From Klebsiella sp. RHBSTW-00484 (GTDB lineage Bacteria; Pseudomonadota; Gammaproteobacteria; Enterobacterales; Enterobacteriaceae): a stretch of DNA of 64,000 nt. The notes under the pieces are model-generated. The model was not told the origin of the DNA. It saw only the letters and a program-made list of their open reading frames with translations, and made no database searches. Below are positions 30,717-42,341 of this stretch, one piece after another; position 1 is the first letter of the stretch, and each line of letters starts with the position of its first letter. The DNA is taken from the NCBI RefSeq assembly GCF_013705725.1, contig NZ_CP055483.1:1-64000 (forward strand), written 5' to 3'. The position numbers and the translations under genes are program-made.

Positions 30717-31169
30717 TTCTTGCTGGAAGCCATCGGAATGGCCGTCATCCCCTTCTTTGTAAACAAGGTGGGAGCGAAAAAAGCGCTGATTGCAGGAGGC
30801 ATGATCATGATCTGTCGCATTCTGGTGTCAGCAACCTCAGAAAGCCCTTACATCATCTCGCTGATTAAGCTATTTCATGCGATTGAAGTACCGCTGTTTG
30901 TGATCTCGGTATTCAAATACAGCGTGTCCAACTTTGATTCTCGCTTATCTTCCACCATCTTCCTCGTGGGATTCCAGATCGCCAGCTCGCTGGGTATCGT
31001 GTTGTTATCGATCCCGGTGGGGATGTTGTTTGATGCGTTTGGCTACCATTTTGTATTCTATCTGTTCTCCGCCATCGTCTCGGTGATTCTGCTGTTTGGC
31101 GTGGTCTTCCTGAGCAATGGACGTAATACAGGCCCACGCAGTGGTGTGGTGCAAAACGAAACCTTATAA
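30717..31169 (+). pseudogene. lacY: LacY-family sugar permease, C-terminal fragment
   Basis: About 150 residues of the C-terminal half of a LacY-type oligosaccharide/H+ symporter remain, starting LLEAIGMAVIPFFVNKVGAKK and including HAIEVPLFVISVFKYSVS. The latter corresponds to the helix IX-X region (HMFEVPFLLVGCFKY in E. coli LacY), with the conserved His and Glu. The N-terminal half is absent, so the fragment cannot transport. Related plasmids carry lacZY, and this is probably what is left after a deletion. It has its own terminator. Confidence 0.75.
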
Positions 31170-31177
31170 TATTAGCG

Positions 31178-31207
31178 AGGCAATGTCGCCGCTGACATTG
31201 CCTTTTT
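31178..31207 (+). terminator. Terminator after lacY remnant
   Basis: The stem AGGCAATGTC / GACATTGCCT with a short loop is followed by five Ts, just past the lacY stop codon. Confidence 0.88.
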
Positions 31208-31252
31208 CTTTGTCGTTTATCGATGGATAGTGTATCAGGAAAAATCCATATC

Positions 31253-31822
31253 TCATTGAAGATGCAAATTTTTCCTGACAAAGCTGTCAATGATGAGGCT
31301 TTTGCAACGGTATATTTCACTTATTTTTGTGGCATTCAGTTTATGCAAAATAATATTGACATAAGACTGAACCGTTTTTATGGAGATTAGCAGGCGGCGG
31401 GAAATTTCCACCAGCGAGTAGCCATTTAAAATCAGATGGATGATATGCGCTTCTCTTTTGGTAAACGCCAACTTTTCCCTCTTCAGATGAATCCGCATTT
31501 TTTTAAAAACCTGCCTTATCATGAGATATTCATTACCTGTTAATTCGGTATCAATGAATACCGCTTCGCGATCTGCCCCCCTCATTCCTGACCGCGGTTT
31601 TAATAAAAAGATGATATTGACTGGTGAAATGTGCAGGTGTTTGAGACGCCCGGCATCGCAGGTTTTCAGCTCTGACTCCACAATCACCACATCGCTGTTG
31701 CTGAAAGCAATTTCGGTGATCCGGGAAAATAAAACCCTGTTGACGGAGAGGCTGTTGTCGCTAAACATACATTTCAGACCTTCAAGCATGAAATTATTAT
31801 TGGTAACAACATAGATATTCAT
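31253..31822 (-). CDS. LuxR-type transcription regulator
   Basis: A 189-residue protein with a degenerate receiver-like N-terminus (MNIYVVTNNNFMLEGLK) and a C-terminal LuxR helix-turn-helix (LAFTKREAHIIHLILNGYSL, VEISRRLLISIKTVQSYV). The phosphorylation pocket is not conserved, so it resembles RcsA/BglJ-like regulators, which act without a kinase. It lies upstream of, and on the same strand as, the pgm-glg genes but downstream of them in transcription order. Whether it controls glg is not visible. The 3' end faces the lacY terminator. Confidence 0.78.
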   Translation of the reverse strand: MNIYVVTNNNFMLEGLKCMFSDNSLSVNRVLFSRITEIAFSNSDVVIVESELKTCDAGRLKHLHISPVNIIFLLKPRSGMRGADREAVFIDTELTGNEYLMIRQVFKKMRIHLKREKLAFTKREAHIIHLILNGYSLVEISRRLLISIKTVQSYVNIILHKLNATKISEIYRCKSLIIDSFVRKNLHLQ

Positions 31823-31933
31823 AGAGTCCCCGCAGCAATAACCTTTTGCGAATCGTACCGTTCCTTACGTTCTGACAAAGTGACGCCTGGACTGGTGTCG
31901 GCGTAGAAGTGAATTTCATCGCCGGTTAACTGT

Positions 31934-31962
31934 GACGTACCCCGGCTCCCCGGAGTACGTCA
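31934..31962 (-). terminator. Hairpin after the glg-pgm operon
   Basis: An inverted repeat (GACGTACCCCGG / CCGGAGTACGTC) lies a few bp past the pgm stop codon on the minus strand. It is a likely terminator for the glgBCAP-pgm transcript, though a T run is weak. Confidence 0.6.
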
Positions 31963-31968
31963 GTTGCT

Positions 31969-33612
31969 CTAATGGTGCGCTGCTAGCACGCTATTTACGA
32001 TTTCCACCGCTTCTTTCTCGATCTGCTTACGATGTGCTTCACCGAGGAAGCTCTCGCAGTAGATCTTGTAAGCGTCTTCCGTACCTGACGGACGTGCGGC
32101 GAACCAGCCGTTGTCGGTCATCACTTTCAGACCACCAATCGATGCGCCGTTGCCCGGCGCGGCGGTCAGACGTGCGGTGATCGGGTCGCCGGCCAGCTGG
32201 CTGGCGCTGACCATTTCCGGCGACAGCTTCGACAGCGCCGCTTTCTGTGCGGAAGTGGCCGAAGCCTGCAGACGGTTATAGCTTGGCGCGCCGAAGCGGG
32301 CGGCCAGCTCGTCGTAGTGCTCCTGCGGGTTTTTACCGGTGACGGCGGTGATTTCTGCCGCCAGCAGGCACATGATGATCCCGTCTTTGTCGGTCGACCA
32401 CGGGGTTCCGTCAAAACGCAGGAACGAGGCGCCCGCGCTCTCTTCGCCGCCGAAGCCGAAGCTGCCGTCGAACAGACCGTCAACAAACCATTTAAAGCCC
32501 ACCGGCACTTCCACCAGCTTACGGCCGAGGTCGTTCACCACGCGATCGATCATCGCCGAGGAGACCAGCGTCTTACCGACGGCGACATCCTGGCCCCACT
32601 GCGGACGATGCCGGAACAGGTAGTTAATCGCCACCGCCAGATAGTGGTTCGGGTTCATCAGACCTGCCGGCGTGACGATGCCGTGACGGTCATAATCCGG
32701 ATCGTTAGCGAAAGCCAGATCGAACTTATCGCGCAGCGCCAGCAGCCCTGCCATCGCGCACTCCGAAGAGCAGTCCATGCGAATGGCGCCGTCTTTATCA
32801 AGGTGCATAAAGCGGAAGGTTTGATCGACGTGATCGTTGACGATGGTCAGATCGAGCTTGTAGTGCCCGGCGATACGCTTCCAGTATTCGATACCGGACC
32901 CGCCCAGCGGATCGACCCCGAGCCTGAGGCCGGCTTTCTGAATCGCCGCCATATCGACGATATCCGCCAGTCCTTCAATAAACGGCTGCACCAGATCCTG
33001 CTCTTTGACATGACCGGATGCCAGTGCCGCGTCGAGGGAGAGGCGCCTGACGCCCTGCAGACCCGAGGCCAGCAGTTCGTTAGCGCGATTCTCGACCACT
33101 TTGGTGACGTTGGTATCCGCCGGGCCGCCGTTCGGCGGGTTGTACTTGATACCGCCATCTTCCGGCGGGTTATGCGACGGCGTAATCACGATGCCGTCCG
33201 CCAGCGGACCGCCTTTTTTGTTGTGCACCAGGATGGCATTGGAAATGGCCGGCGTCGGGGTAAAACCGTTGTTTTCCTGCACGATAACATCAACGCCGTT
33301 GGCTGCCAGCACTTCCAGAACCGAAATAAAGGCCGGTTCGGAGAGCGCGTGGGTATCTTTACCTACGTAGCAGGGACCGGTAATCCCGTTCTTCGCGCGG
33401 TCTTCCGCAATCGCCTGAGCGATCGCCAGAATATGCTGCTCATTGAAGTTATGGCGCCCTGCGCTGCCACGATGGCCAGAGGTGCCAAACTTCACCGCAT
33501 GCTCCGCGTTGCCCGCTTCCGGCTTCAGTACGTAGTACTGCGCGGTCAGCTGAGCGACGTTAATCAAATCACTTTGTTGCGCAGGCTCCCCTGCGCGTTT
33601 ACTGTCCGTCAT
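31969..33612 (-). CDS. pgm: Phosphoglucomutase
   Basis: A 547-residue alpha-D-phosphohexomutase that interconverts glucose-1-phosphate and glucose-6-phosphate. The catalytic phosphoserine is Ser146 in [17 protein letters not shown]. The metal loop DPDYDRHG and sugar-binding GEESAGAS are present. The end carries the phosphate-binding [12 protein letters not shown]. Length is normal for bacterial Pgm. It is the last gene of the plasmid glg operon, which links glycogen metabolism to glycolysis. On the E. coli chromosome pgm is not part of glg, so this arrangement is unusual. Confidence 0.95.
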   Translation of the reverse strand: MTDSKRAGEPAQQSDLINVAQLTAQYYVLKPEAGNAEHAVKFGTSGHRGSAGRHNFNEQHILAIAQAIAEDRAKNGITGPCYVGKDTHALSEPAFISVLEVLAANGVDVIVQENNGFTPTPAISNAILVHNKKGGPLADGIVITPSHNPPEDGGIKYNPPNGGPADTNVTKVVENRANELLASGLQGVRRLSLDAALASGHVKEQDLVQPFIEGLADIVDMAAIQKAGLRLGVDPLGGSGIEYWKRIAGHYKLDLTIVNDHVDQTFRFMHLDKDGAIRMDCSSECAMAGLLALRDKFDLAFANDPDYDRHGIVTPAGLMNPNHYLAVAINYLFRHRPQWGQDVAVGKTLVSSAMIDRVVNDLGRKLVEVPVGFKWFVDGLFDGSFGFGGEESAGASFLRFDGTPWSTDKDGIIMCLLAAEITAVTGKNPQEHYDELAARFGAPSYNRLQASATSAQKAALSKLSPEMVSASQLAGDPITARLTAAPGNGASIGGLKVMTDNGWFAARPSGTEDAYKIYCESFLGEAHRKQIEKEAVEIVNSVLAAHH

Positions 33613-33716
33613 TTTTCTCTCCTGTCATATCCGTCAGGCTTATTAATGTGTTCCTGCTGGGTCGCTCACCGATGGTGCCCCCTTTCCCCCGGCGCTCCCG
33701 GGGGCGTGAATGTGGC

Positions 33717-36164
33717 CTAGAGCTGCGTTTTGTCGATATACCAGATCTTTTGCGCATACTCCCGCACCGTACGGTCCGATGAGAAATAGCCCATGTTGGT
33801 AATGTTGTGCATTGTTTTGGCGGTCCACTCTTCCGGGGTTCGGTAGAGCGCATCCACCCTGTCCTGACAGTCAACATAGCTGCGGTAATCGGCCAGAACC
33901 TGATAGTGGTCGCCAAAGTTAATCAGCGAATCCAGCAGACCGCGATAGCGGTCCGGCTCCTGTGGGCTGAACACCCCGGTCCCCATCTGGGTCAGCGCCT
34001 GGCGCAACTCTTCATCATGGTCGTAGTAATCATGCGGCTGGTAGCCGTTGCTGCGCAGCGCCTCAACCTGTTCGGCGGTATTACCGAAGATAAAGATATT
34101 CTCCTCCCCCACGTGCTCCAGCATTTCAACGTTGGCGCCGTCCAGCGTGCCAATGGTCAGCGCGCCGTTGAGGGCGAATTTCATGTTACTGGTCCCGGAG
34201 GCTTCGGTCCCTGCCAGCGAAATCTGCTCAGAAAGATCCGCGGCCGGAATGATGGTCTGCGCCAGACTGACGCTGTAGTTGGGAATGAACACCACCTTTA
34301 ACTTGTCGCCGATCTGCGGATCGCTGTTGATGACTTTGGCTACATCGTTAATCAGATGGATTATCTGTTTTGCCGTGTGGTAAGCGGATGCGGCTTTGCC
34401 GGCGAAAATCACCACTCGCGGCACCCAGTCGGCCTGCGGGTCAGCCTTGATACGGTTATAGCGGGTGATCACGTGCAGCACATTCATCAGCTGGCGTTTG
34501 TATTCGTGAATGCGCTTAATTTGCACATCAAACAGCGCCTTCGGATTAACCACCACCCCCAGCTGGCGGGCAATATAATCGGCCAGCCGCTGTTTATTCG
34601 CCAGTTTGGCTTCGCTGACGGCCTGGTTAACCAGCGGATAATCCTGATATTCCCCCAGTTCACTCAGCTGACTTAAATCTGTGCGCCAGGTCTGGCCAAT
34701 ATAACGGTCCAGAACCCCGGAAAGGGACGGATTAGCGGCCGCCAGCCAGCGGCGCGGCGTGACACCGTTGGTGACGTTGGTGAAGCGTCGCGGAAAGATT
34801 TTGGCGAAATCGGCAAACAGCGACTCCACCATCAGCCGGGAGTGCAGTTCCGACACGCCGTTAACCTTGTGACTGACCACTACCGCCAGCCAGGCCATCC
34901 GCACGCGGCGACCATTGGACTCATCAATAATCGAGGTCCGGCTCAGCAACGCCATATCATCGGGATAGTGCTCCTGCATCGTTTTCAGAAAATAGTCATT
35001 AATCTCGAAGATAATCTGCAAATGGCGCGGCAGGATTTTCCCCAGCATATCGACCGGCCAGGTCTCCAGCGCTTCGCTCATCAGGGTATGGTTGGTGTAG
35101 GAGAAGACCCGACAGGTCACCTCAAACGCGTCATCCCAGCTGAAGCGGTGTTCGTCAATCAGCAGACGCATCAGCTCCGGGATCGACAGCACCGGATGGG
35201 TGTCATTGAGGTGGATAGCAATTTTATCCGCCAGGTTGTCATAGGTTTGATACAGCTGGTAATGACGGGTGAGGATGTCCTGTACCGTCGCCGAAACAAG
35301 GAAATACTCCTGACGCAGGCGCAGTTCACGCCCGGAATAGGTCGAGTCGTCCGGGTAAAGCACGCGGGAAACGTTCTCAGAGTGGTTCTTATCCTCCACG
35401 GCGGCGAAATAGTCCCCCTGGTTAAATTTACCGAGATTAATTTCACTGCTGGCCTGGGCACTCCACAAACGCAGGGTGTTGGTGGCATCGGTGTCATAAC
35501 CCGGGATAATCTGATCGTAGGCCACGGCAATAATTTCTTCGGTTTCCAGCCAGCGTGAGTTTTTGCCCTCATGTTGAACACGTCCGCCAAAGCGCACGGT
35601 ATAGCGGGTTTTATGGCGCTCGAATTCCCACGGGTTACCGTACTCCAGCCAGTAGTCCGGTGACTCCATCTGCCGGCCGTCGATGATGTTTTGCTTGAAC
35701 ATACCGTAGTCGTAGCGGATACCATAGCCGCGGCCTGGCAGCCCCAGTGTGGCCAGGGAATCGAGAAAACAGGCCGCCAGACGACCGAGACCGCCGTTGC
35801 CCAGCCCCGGATCGTTCTCCTCATCAATCAGCTCTTCCAGATCCAGCCCCATCCCTGCCAGAGCCGTTTTCACATCCTCATAGATGCCCAGCGACAGTAA
35901 GGCATTAGAGAGGGTTCGGCCGATGAGAAACTCCATCGACAGATAATAAACCTGCCGGGCCTGCTGCGAGATCCGCGCCCGATGCGCCCGCAGCCAACGT
36001 TCTACCAGCCGATCGCGAACGGCGAACAGCGTGGCGTTGAGCCATTCATGCTTATTGGCAAGTGAGGGATCTTTACCAAGAATAAACATGAGCTTATAAG
36101 CGATAGCATGCTGTAGCGCTTCTTCATTCAGACTGGGTGAAATATAACTTAAGCGTGGTTCCAT
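33717..36164 (-). CDS. glgP: Glycogen phosphorylase
   Basis: An 815-residue glycogen/maltodextrin phosphorylase that releases glucose-1-phosphate from glycogen chain ends. The pyridoxal-phosphate region is visible ([20 protein letters not shown], with the lysine of SNMKF conserved). Further family signatures include [20 protein letters not shown] and [13 protein letters not shown]. The ATG at 36164 gives the E. coli GlgP length; an upstream frame to 36182 lacks a good start. It follows glgA by 18 bp. Confidence 0.96.
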   Translation of the reverse strand: MEPRLSYISPSLNEEALQHAIAYKLMFILGKDPSLANKHEWLNATLFAVRDRLVERWLRAHRARISQQARQVYYLSMEFLIGRTLSNALLSLGIYEDVKTALAGMGLDLEELIDEENDPGLGNGGLGRLAACFLDSLATLGLPGRGYGIRYDYGMFKQNIIDGRQMESPDYWLEYGNPWEFERHKTRYTVRFGGRVQHEGKNSRWLETEEIIAVAYDQIIPGYDTDATNTLRLWSAQASSEINLGKFNQGDYFAAVEDKNHSENVSRVLYPDDSTYSGRELRLRQEYFLVSATVQDILTRHYQLYQTYDNLADKIAIHLNDTHPVLSIPELMRLLIDEHRFSWDDAFEVTCRVFSYTNHTLMSEALETWPVDMLGKILPRHLQIIFEINDYFLKTMQEHYPDDMALLSRTSIIDESNGRRVRMAWLAVVVSHKVNGVSELHSRLMVESLFADFAKIFPRRFTNVTNGVTPRRWLAAANPSLSGVLDRYIGQTWRTDLSQLSELGEYQDYPLVNQAVSEAKLANKQRLADYIARQLGVVVNPKALFDVQIKRIHEYKRQLMNVLHVITRYNRIKADPQADWVPRVVIFAGKAASAYHTAKQIIHLINDVAKVINSDPQIGDKLKVVFIPNYSVSLAQTIIPAADLSEQISLAGTEASGTSNMKFALNGALTIGTLDGANVEMLEHVGEENIFIFGNTAEQVEALRSNGYQPHDYYDHDEELRQALTQMGTGVFSPQEPDRYRGLLDSLINFGDHYQVLADYRSYVDCQDRVDALYRTPEEWTAKTMHNITNMGYFSSDRTVREYAQKIWYIDKTQL

Positions 36165-36182
36165 TTTTCTTATCCGTAGCAA

Positions 36183-37616
36183 TTAAATAATACGCTGATA
36201 CAACTGGTGGAAAGACTTAGCGGCAATTTGCCAGCTAAAATCCATGCTCATTGCCTGACGTTGCACGTACCGCCACAGCGATGGACGGGACCACAGGACA
36301 AAGGCCCGGTGGATGGCATGTAATAGTGATTCAGTCTCGCTGTCGGTAAACACAAATCCGCTCGCGATCCCGTCAGCAAGGTTTTCGAGCGAACAGTCGG
36401 CGACGGTATCCGCCAGTCCGCCGGTGCGACGAACCAGCGGCAATGTGCCGTAGCGAAGGCCATAGAGCTGGGTCAGACCGCAGGGTTCAAAACGGCTGGG
36501 CACCAGGATGACGTCGGCGCCGCCAATCATCTGATGCGACAGCGCCTCGTCGTAACCGATCCGGATACTCACCTGCCCGGAGTATTGCGCCGCAGCGGCA
36601 AGAAAACGGGCCTGCAAATCCGGGTCGCCGGATCCCAGTAGCGCCAGCTGCCCTCCCTGCGCAATGATTCCCGGCAGTGCGCCAAGGAGCAGATCCAGCC
36701 CCTTCTGGCTGGTGAGCCGGCTCACGACGGTGAACAACAGCGCCCGGCCGTCCTCCTTCAGCCCCAGCGTCGTCTGCAGCTGCTGCTTGTTCTTCGCTTT
36801 CTCAGCCAGCGAGTTCCGGTCGTAAGGCGCAGCCAGCAGCGGATCGCGGCGCGGATCCCAGATGCTTTCGTCGACGCCGTTAAGGATCCCCGACAGTCGC
36901 CCTTCCCGCTGACGTTGCCGCAGCAACTCTTCCAGACCGAACGCGTACTGCGGTTCGGTAATTTCACGGGCATACGTCGGGCTGACGGTGGTGATATGGT
37001 CAGCGAAATAGAGGCCCGCCTTAAGGAAGGAGATCTGTCCTTTAAACTCCACCCCATGCATCTGGAAGAATGACCACGGTAAAGCGATCTCCGCCATATG
37101 CCGGGCGAGGAACAAGCCCTGATAGGCAATGTTGTGCACCGTAAACACTGACCTGGCGGGGTTGCCGCGGGCGGCCAGATAAGCCGGCGTGAGGCCCGCA
37201 TGCCAGTCATGGGCGTGGACGATTTCAGGCCGCCAGAACGGATCCAGACCGCCAGCAAGCTCGGCCGCGACCCAACTCAACAGCGCGAAACGCAGGACGT
37301 TATCGGGATAATCCTGCATCTGCGGGTCATGATAAGGATTACCCGGCCGGTCATAGAGATGCGGGGCATCAATCAGATAGATGCCCACGCCGTTAAAGTC
37401 GCCAAACAACAGTGTCATCGGCCCGGCGAAGGTCTCCCTGCTGGCCACCACCTGCGGTTCCCCGACTCCGTCGCGGATCGCGGGAAACCCCGGCAGCAGC
37501 ACGCGGGTATCCACGCCCTCGGCTATTTGCGCCGCCGGGAGAGCACCGGTCACATCAGCCAGCCCCCCCGTTTTCAACAGAGGGAACATCTCCGCTCCTA
37601 CATGTAAAACTCGCAT
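36183..37616 (-). CDS. glgA: Glycogen synthase
   Basis: A 477-residue GT5 glycogen synthase that transfers glucose from ADP-glucose to glycogen ends. The ADP-glucose motif [13 protein letters not shown] lies near residue 16 and the second GT-B motif appears as [19 protein letters not shown] and TGGLADTV. Length equals E. coli GlgA. It is third in the operon, downstream of glgC. Confidence 0.96.
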   Translation of the reverse strand: MRVLHVGAEMFPLLKTGGLADVTGALPAAQIAEGVDTRVLLPGFPAIRDGVGEPQVVASRETFAGPMTLLFGDFNGVGIYLIDAPHLYDRPGNPYHDPQMQDYPDNVLRFALLSWVAAELAGGLDPFWRPEIVHAHDWHAGLTPAYLAARGNPARSVFTVHNIAYQGLFLARHMAEIALPWSFFQMHGVEFKGQISFLKAGLYFADHITTVSPTYAREITEPQYAFGLEELLRQRQREGRLSGILNGVDESIWDPRRDPLLAAPYDRNSLAEKAKNKQQLQTTLGLKEDGRALLFTVVSRLTSQKGLDLLLGALPGIIAQGGQLALLGSGDPDLQARFLAAAAQYSGQVSIRIGYDEALSHQMIGGADVILVPSRFEPCGLTQLYGLRYGTLPLVRRTGGLADTVADCSLENLADGIASGFVFTDSETESLLHAIHRAFVLWSRPSLWRYVQRQAMSMDFSWQIAAKSFHQLYQRII

Positions 37617-37705
37617 GGATGCTCCTTAATTATTCAGGCATGAAGGCGACGCGATGCCAATGACGGCAATCACAGCTGCGGCAGCTTTTATTTCCGCCAA
37701 CGGCT

Positions 37706-38989
37706 TCATAGTTCAAGTCGGTTCAGCATTTCCTGGGTAACGAGGATGATCCCCTCTTCCGAACGATAAAAACGCTGCGCATCCTCAACGGCATTTTCGC
37801 CAATCACCATTCCCTCCGGAATAACACATCCCCTGTCGATCACGCAGCGTCTTATCCGGCAGGAGCGACCGACCCAGACGCCCGGTAATAAAACCGACGA
37901 ATCAATATTACAAAACGAGTTAATGCGAACTTTGGAGAATAAAACCGACTGCACCACCACCGAGCCGGAAATAATACAGCCGCCGGAGACCAGAGAATTC
38001 ATGGTCATGCCATGACTGCCGGAACGGTCCTGAACAAATTTAGCGCTGGGTAGCGACTCGACATAAGTCCGGATAGGCCAGTTACGATCATAAACATCCA
38101 GTTCAGGTACCACAGAGGCTAAATCCAGATTCGCTTTCCAGTACGCCTCCAGTGTCCCGACATCGCGCCAGTATGGCTCGGCATTATTATCGGACTGTAC
38201 GCAGGAGCGCGGGAACGGATGCGCATACGCTTCACCTGCCGCCGTTATTTTGGGAATAATATCTTTGCCAAAATCATGGCTGGAGCCTTCATCCCGATCG
38301 TCTTCTGCCAGCAGCTGGTAGAGATATTCCGCATCAAACACATAAATGCCCATACTGGCAAGCGAGCGGGTTTCATCGCCAGGCATGGTGGGTGGATTAG
38401 CCGGTTTTTCAACAAATTCAATGATTTTGTCATTCTCATCCACGGCCATGACGCCAAACGCGTTTGCCTCTTCAACCGGGACCGGCATGCAGGCCACGGT
38501 GCAGCGCGCCCCTTTTTCAACGTGATCAAGCAGCATCCGCGAATAATCTTGTTTATAGATATGGTCCCCGGCCAGAATAACGACATATTCCGCATCATAG
38601 CGGCGGATAATATCCAGGTTCTGGGTCACAGCATCCGCCGTCCCCCGATACCAGTTCTCCCCATGCACCCGCTGCTGTGCCGGTAATAAATCCACGAACT
38701 CATTCATTTCTTCGTTAAAGAATGCCCAACCGCGTTGAATATGCTGCACCAGTGAATGCGACTGATATTGTGTAATAACCCCAATACGTCTTATTCCTGA
38801 GTTAATACAATTTGATAAGGCAAAATCAATAATTCTGAATTTACCGCCAAAATGCACCGCAGGTTTTGCGCGAATAGTGGTCAGGTCTTTTAATCGGGTT
38901 CCGCGCCCGCCGGCGAGGATCAGGGCCACGGATTTAAGCGGTAACTGGCGCGACAGCATTACGTTGTCAGTATATTCAATTTTACTCAT
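37706..38989 (-). CDS. glgC: Glucose-1-phosphate adenylyltransferase
   Basis: A 427-residue ADP-glucose pyrophosphorylase that makes ADP-glucose from ATP and glucose-1-phosphate, the committed step of glycogen synthesis. The nucleotide-binding [11 protein letters not shown] (about residue 26) and KPAVHFGG, the catalytic WYRGTADAV region and the LAGDHIYK motif are present. A left-handed helix domain ends the protein. It is only a few residues shorter than E. coli GlgC (431). Allosteric control by fructose-1,6-bisphosphate and AMP is known for the family. Confidence 0.96.
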   Translation of the reverse strand: MSKIEYTDNVMLSRQLPLKSVALILAGGRGTRLKDLTTIRAKPAVHFGGKFRIIDFALSNCINSGIRRIGVITQYQSHSLVQHIQRGWAFFNEEMNEFVDLLPAQQRVHGENWYRGTADAVTQNLDIIRRYDAEYVVILAGDHIYKQDYSRMLLDHVEKGARCTVACMPVPVEEANAFGVMAVDENDKIIEFVEKPANPPTMPGDETRSLASMGIYVFDAEYLYQLLAEDDRDEGSSHDFGKDIIPKITAAGEAYAHPFPRSCVQSDNNAEPYWRDVGTLEAYWKANLDLASVVPELDVYDRNWPIRTYVESLPSAKFVQDRSGSHGMTMNSLVSGGCIISGSVVVQSVLFSKVRINSFCNIDSSVLLPGVWVGRSCRIRRCVIDRGCVIPEGMVIGENAVEDAQRFYRSEEGIILVTQEMLNRLEL

Positions 38990-39118
38990 AATTATGTCCT
39001 GCTATTTAATAAAAGCCATAAAAGAAAATAATGAAGAAAAAGCCTCACTCTTCTGCAAATGAATTCAGAAGTGATCACCTCCGGTAATAAGTAAACTGCA
39101 ATAGATCGACTGCGTGTT

Positions 39119-41311
39119 TTATTGACCAGCAGACTCCCGCACCAGCCAGATTGTCGCCAGCGGCGGCAGCGTCACCGACAGCGAATGCTCCCGACCGTGG
39201 CTGGCGATCGCCTCGCTTGCCACGCCGCCGCCGTTGCCGGTATTGCTCCCGTGGTAGTGCATCGAGTCGGTGTTCAGCTCTTCACGCCAGCGCCCCGGCT
39301 GATTAACCCCGAAGCGATAGCCGTGACGCGGCACCGGCGTGAAGTTGCTGGCAACGATTATCTCGTTCCCGGCTTTATCGCGACGGACAAAGATAAATAC
39401 CGACCGTTCGTGATCATCGACAACCAGCCACTCAAAGCCGTACGGGTCAAAATCCAGTTCGTGCAGCGCCTTATGATGACGATAGGTATGGTTCAGATCG
39501 CGCACCAGACGCTGCACCCCGTGATGCCAGTTGTCGTCCCCTTCCAGCAGATGCCAGTCGAGGCTGGCGTCGTGGTTCCACTCCCGTCCCTGGGCGAATT
39601 CATTGCCCATAAACAGCAGTTTTTTCCCCGGGAAGGCGAACATCCAGCCGTAGTAGGCGCGCAGGTTGGCGAACTTCTGCCAGGCATCGCCGGGCATGCG
39701 GTCAAGAAGCGATTTTTTACCGTGGACCACTTCATCATGCGACAGCGGCAGGACGAAGTTTTCGGTGTAGTTGTAGAGTATCCCGAAGGTCATCTTGTCG
39801 TGATGATGCCGACGATGGACCGGGTCGAGTTGCATATAGTCGAGGGTGTCGTGCATCCAGCCGAGGTTCCATTTGAACCAGAAGCCGAGGCCGCCCGTCG
39901 ACGCAGGGCGTGAGACACCGGCAAAATCGGTGGACTCCTCCGCCATCGTCACTGCCCCCGGCGTCTGCTCGCCCAGCACCCGGTTGGTATTGCGCAGGAA
40001 CTCGATCGCTTCGAGATTTTCCCGGCCGCCGTACTTGTTGGGCACCCACTCACCCTGCTTGCGGCTGTAGTCGCGGTAGATCATCGACGCCACCGCATCC
40101 ACCCGCAGCGCATCGATGCCGAAGCGCTCGATCCAGTACAGCGCGTTACCCACCAGGAAGTTACTGACTTCACGGCGGCCGTAGTTATAGATCAGCGTGT
40201 TCCAGTCCTGGTGATAGCCTTCGCGCGGGTCGCTGTGTTCATACAGCGCGGTGCCGTCAAACAACGCCAGGGCGAAGTCATCGGCCGGGAAGTGGCCCGG
40301 CACCCAGTCGAGGATCACGTTCAGGCCCGCGGCGTGCGCGGCGTGGAGGAAGTAGCGGAAATCTTCCCGGGTACCAAAGCGACGGGTCGGCGCGTACAGC
40401 CCGGTGGGCTGATAGCCCCAGCTGCCGTCGAACGGATGTTCGTTAACCGGCAGCAGCTCGAGATGGGTGAAGCCCATCCACTTCACGTAGGGCACCAGCC
40501 GATCGGCCAGTTCGCGGTAGCTCAGCCAGAAATGGTTATCGGTATGACGACGCCAGGAGCCGAGGTGGACTTCATAAATCGAAATCGGTGCATCAAACTG
40601 GTTGGCCTGCTTACGGGCCGGCGGTTGCTCAACTTTCTCCGGCAGGCCGCAGATCAGCGAGGCGGTTTCCGGGCGCATCTGCGCTTCAAAAGCATAAGGG
40701 TCGGATTTCACCCGCAGGTGCCCGTGGGCGTCAATCAGCTCGAACTTATACAGCTGGCCGTTGTGCGCGCCGGGAACAAACAGCTCCCAGATGCCAGACT
40801 CTTTGCGCAGGCGCATCGGGTGGCGACGGCCATCCCAGTAGTTGAACTGACCGACCACCGACACCCGACGGGCGTTCGGCGCCCAGACGGAAAAGCGCGT
40901 CCCGGTCACCCCGTCCATGATGTCGGCATGGGCGCCCAGGGTTTCGTAGGGCCGTAGATGGGTTCCTTCGGCGAGCAGCCAGGCATCAAGCTCCTGCAGC
41001 AGCGGGCCAAAGCGATAAGGGTCGTCAATCAGGTTTTGCTGGCCGTGCCAGGTGACCGCCAGCTGGTAACGAAAAGCATTTTTTCGCCGCGGCAGAACGC
41101 CGCTAAAGAATCCGCGTGAATCGAGGCATTCGAGCTTGCCAGCTTTACGCCCGGTTTTCGGCTCAATCACCCATACCTCGGTGGCATCGGGTAATAATGC
41201 GCGCACTTCCAGACCAGCAGCGGTTGAGTGCATGCCAAGCACAGAGAATGGATCGGAACAATGACCTGCGAGCAGTGCTGAAATCGCACTTTTTTCATTA
41301 TAATCAGACAT
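39119..41311 (-). CDS. glgB: 1,4-alpha-glucan branching enzyme
   Basis: A 730-residue GH13 branching enzyme that forms alpha-1,6 branches. A CBM48 domain occupies roughly residues 20-220 and the TIM-barrel follows. Conserved regions are visible: [23 protein letters not shown] with the nucleophile Asp, TMAEEST with the acid/base Glu, and [14 protein letters not shown]. It is the first gene of glgBCAP-pgm. The ATG at 41311 is chosen; a GTG at 41320 would add three residues. No glgX is present in the cluster. Confidence 0.95.
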   Translation of the reverse strand: MSDYNEKSAISALLAGHCSDPFSVLGMHSTAAGLEVRALLPDATEVWVIEPKTGRKAGKLECLDSRGFFSGVLPRRKNAFRYQLAVTWHGQQNLIDDPYRFGPLLQELDAWLLAEGTHLRPYETLGAHADIMDGVTGTRFSVWAPNARRVSVVGQFNYWDGRRHPMRLRKESGIWELFVPGAHNGQLYKFELIDAHGHLRVKSDPYAFEAQMRPETASLICGLPEKVEQPPARKQANQFDAPISIYEVHLGSWRRHTDNHFWLSYRELADRLVPYVKWMGFTHLELLPVNEHPFDGSWGYQPTGLYAPTRRFGTREDFRYFLHAAHAAGLNVILDWVPGHFPADDFALALFDGTALYEHSDPREGYHQDWNTLIYNYGRREVSNFLVGNALYWIERFGIDALRVDAVASMIYRDYSRKQGEWVPNKYGGRENLEAIEFLRNTNRVLGEQTPGAVTMAEESTDFAGVSRPASTGGLGFWFKWNLGWMHDTLDYMQLDPVHRRHHHDKMTFGILYNYTENFVLPLSHDEVVHGKKSLLDRMPGDAWQKFANLRAYYGWMFAFPGKKLLFMGNEFAQGREWNHDASLDWHLLEGDDNWHHGVQRLVRDLNHTYRHHKALHELDFDPYGFEWLVVDDHERSVFIFVRRDKAGNEIIVASNFTPVPRHGYRFGVNQPGRWREELNTDSMHYHGSNTGNGGGVASEAIASHGREHSLSVTLPPLATIWLVRESAGQ

Positions 41312-41889
41312 GTCAGTCACCCTACTATCATCCTGCGGAAAGAATTAAAACGCCTCTTTCTGCTTTATTGATCCGGTAATATTCCGCTGCAATGCTGCGC
41401 ATCGAAATATCAACACGTTATTCCAGAGCCTTAAGACATGTCGGTCGTCCACAAATATAGAGCGATTAACCTCCTGAAAAGTGAATTAAATGCGCCGTAC
41501 GCTTTTTGTATTATCTGACTCCAGAATAATTACTCCTGATTTTCTTTCTGTGAGTAAGTACTCATTTCTTTATGAATTGAAAAACTTATTTTTAAGTTAT
41601 TATCAGAGGGGCAGCACCCTTAATGGCAACACCACTCGAATCTCATACAAAAAAATGAAAACAGGCCATCTGAGTAGAATAAAAAACCTTTTAACCACGC
41701 ATTCAATAGCATTTATAACTGGTTGATGGGGCGTGCGGATACTCTGGAAACGGCAAGAACTCTATGCTAGAATTATTTCGGATTTTTTTGACGGCCTCTC
41801 AGTATACTCAGTACTCAGGCAGTTCGCGGAAAGCCCCTTCCTTTTAAGCACGGGATGCAAAGCGGAGCCTCCGACAGGACGCCAGTGAA
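41312..41889. other. Upstream region of glg operon, no gene
   Basis: AT-rich DNA without a supported gene. It should contain the glgB promoter. A GGTTGATGGGG motif at 41722 also occurs near 42301, where it is part of the ISL3-element end. Confidence 0.4.
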
Positions 41890-42230
41890 GGCGATTTGGC
41901 TCTTCAATTTATTATTTGCTCATCACTTCCAACGCAGTAAGGCGGTGGCCAGAGCGCGTCTGATTTCCACACGGGTTTATGCCATTCGGGTCGTGTCATT
42001 TGATCTTGCGACGGCTAACCCCCTTTCAAGCTGTTAGCTTGCTGATAGCCGCTTTGGGAGGAGTTAATCAGCAGATGCGCGTGATCTCGCTCGTCGTCCA
42101 TTTCAACCAGCTCAACATCAAAATCAGCGCCCACACTGGCAAAGTATTTGCATAGCTTTTCGATGGCATCCAGATTAAATATATTCCGTCGATATTGGGT
42201 AACAAACCGCGCGGTCGGGAATGTAAAGAA
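41890..42230 (-). pseudogene. IS200/IS605-type Y1 transposase remnant
   Basis: The minus strand encodes recognisable pieces of a TnpA of the IS200/IS605 group: FVTQYRRNIFNLDAIEKLCK, then VELVEMDDERDHAHLLIN, where HAHLLIN is the HUH-type motif. After that comes SLKGVSRR in a shifted frame and WPPPYC in yet another. The N-terminus is missing and frameshifts are present, so it is a decayed fragment. The HUH motif itself has H-A-H in place of H-V-H. Confidence 0.65.
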
Positions 42231-42341
42231 TCAGGGAGCAGTATGGCGTTTTTTTTGCACTGGGATTATGCGCTTTGTTTTTTGGGTATACGGATTTAAT
42301 GGTTGATGGGGCACCTTCACCCCATCAATCTGATACCACCC

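Noticed and set aside
32317..33720. Long open frame (467 codons) on the plus strand opposite pgm
   Set aside because: It is antisense to a full-length pgm with strong motifs, and its protein has no recognisable fold. High-GC codon use opposite a coding gene explains the open frame.
34842..35558. Open frame of 238 codons opposite glgP
   Set aside because: Shadow of a conserved phosphorylase gene; no signal, motif or ribosome site.
31969..41311. Chromosomal origin of the window because of the glg genes
   Set aside because: The RepFIB origin, the sil-pco island and the density of IS elements point to a plasmid; the glg set also has a non-chromosomal order with pgm.
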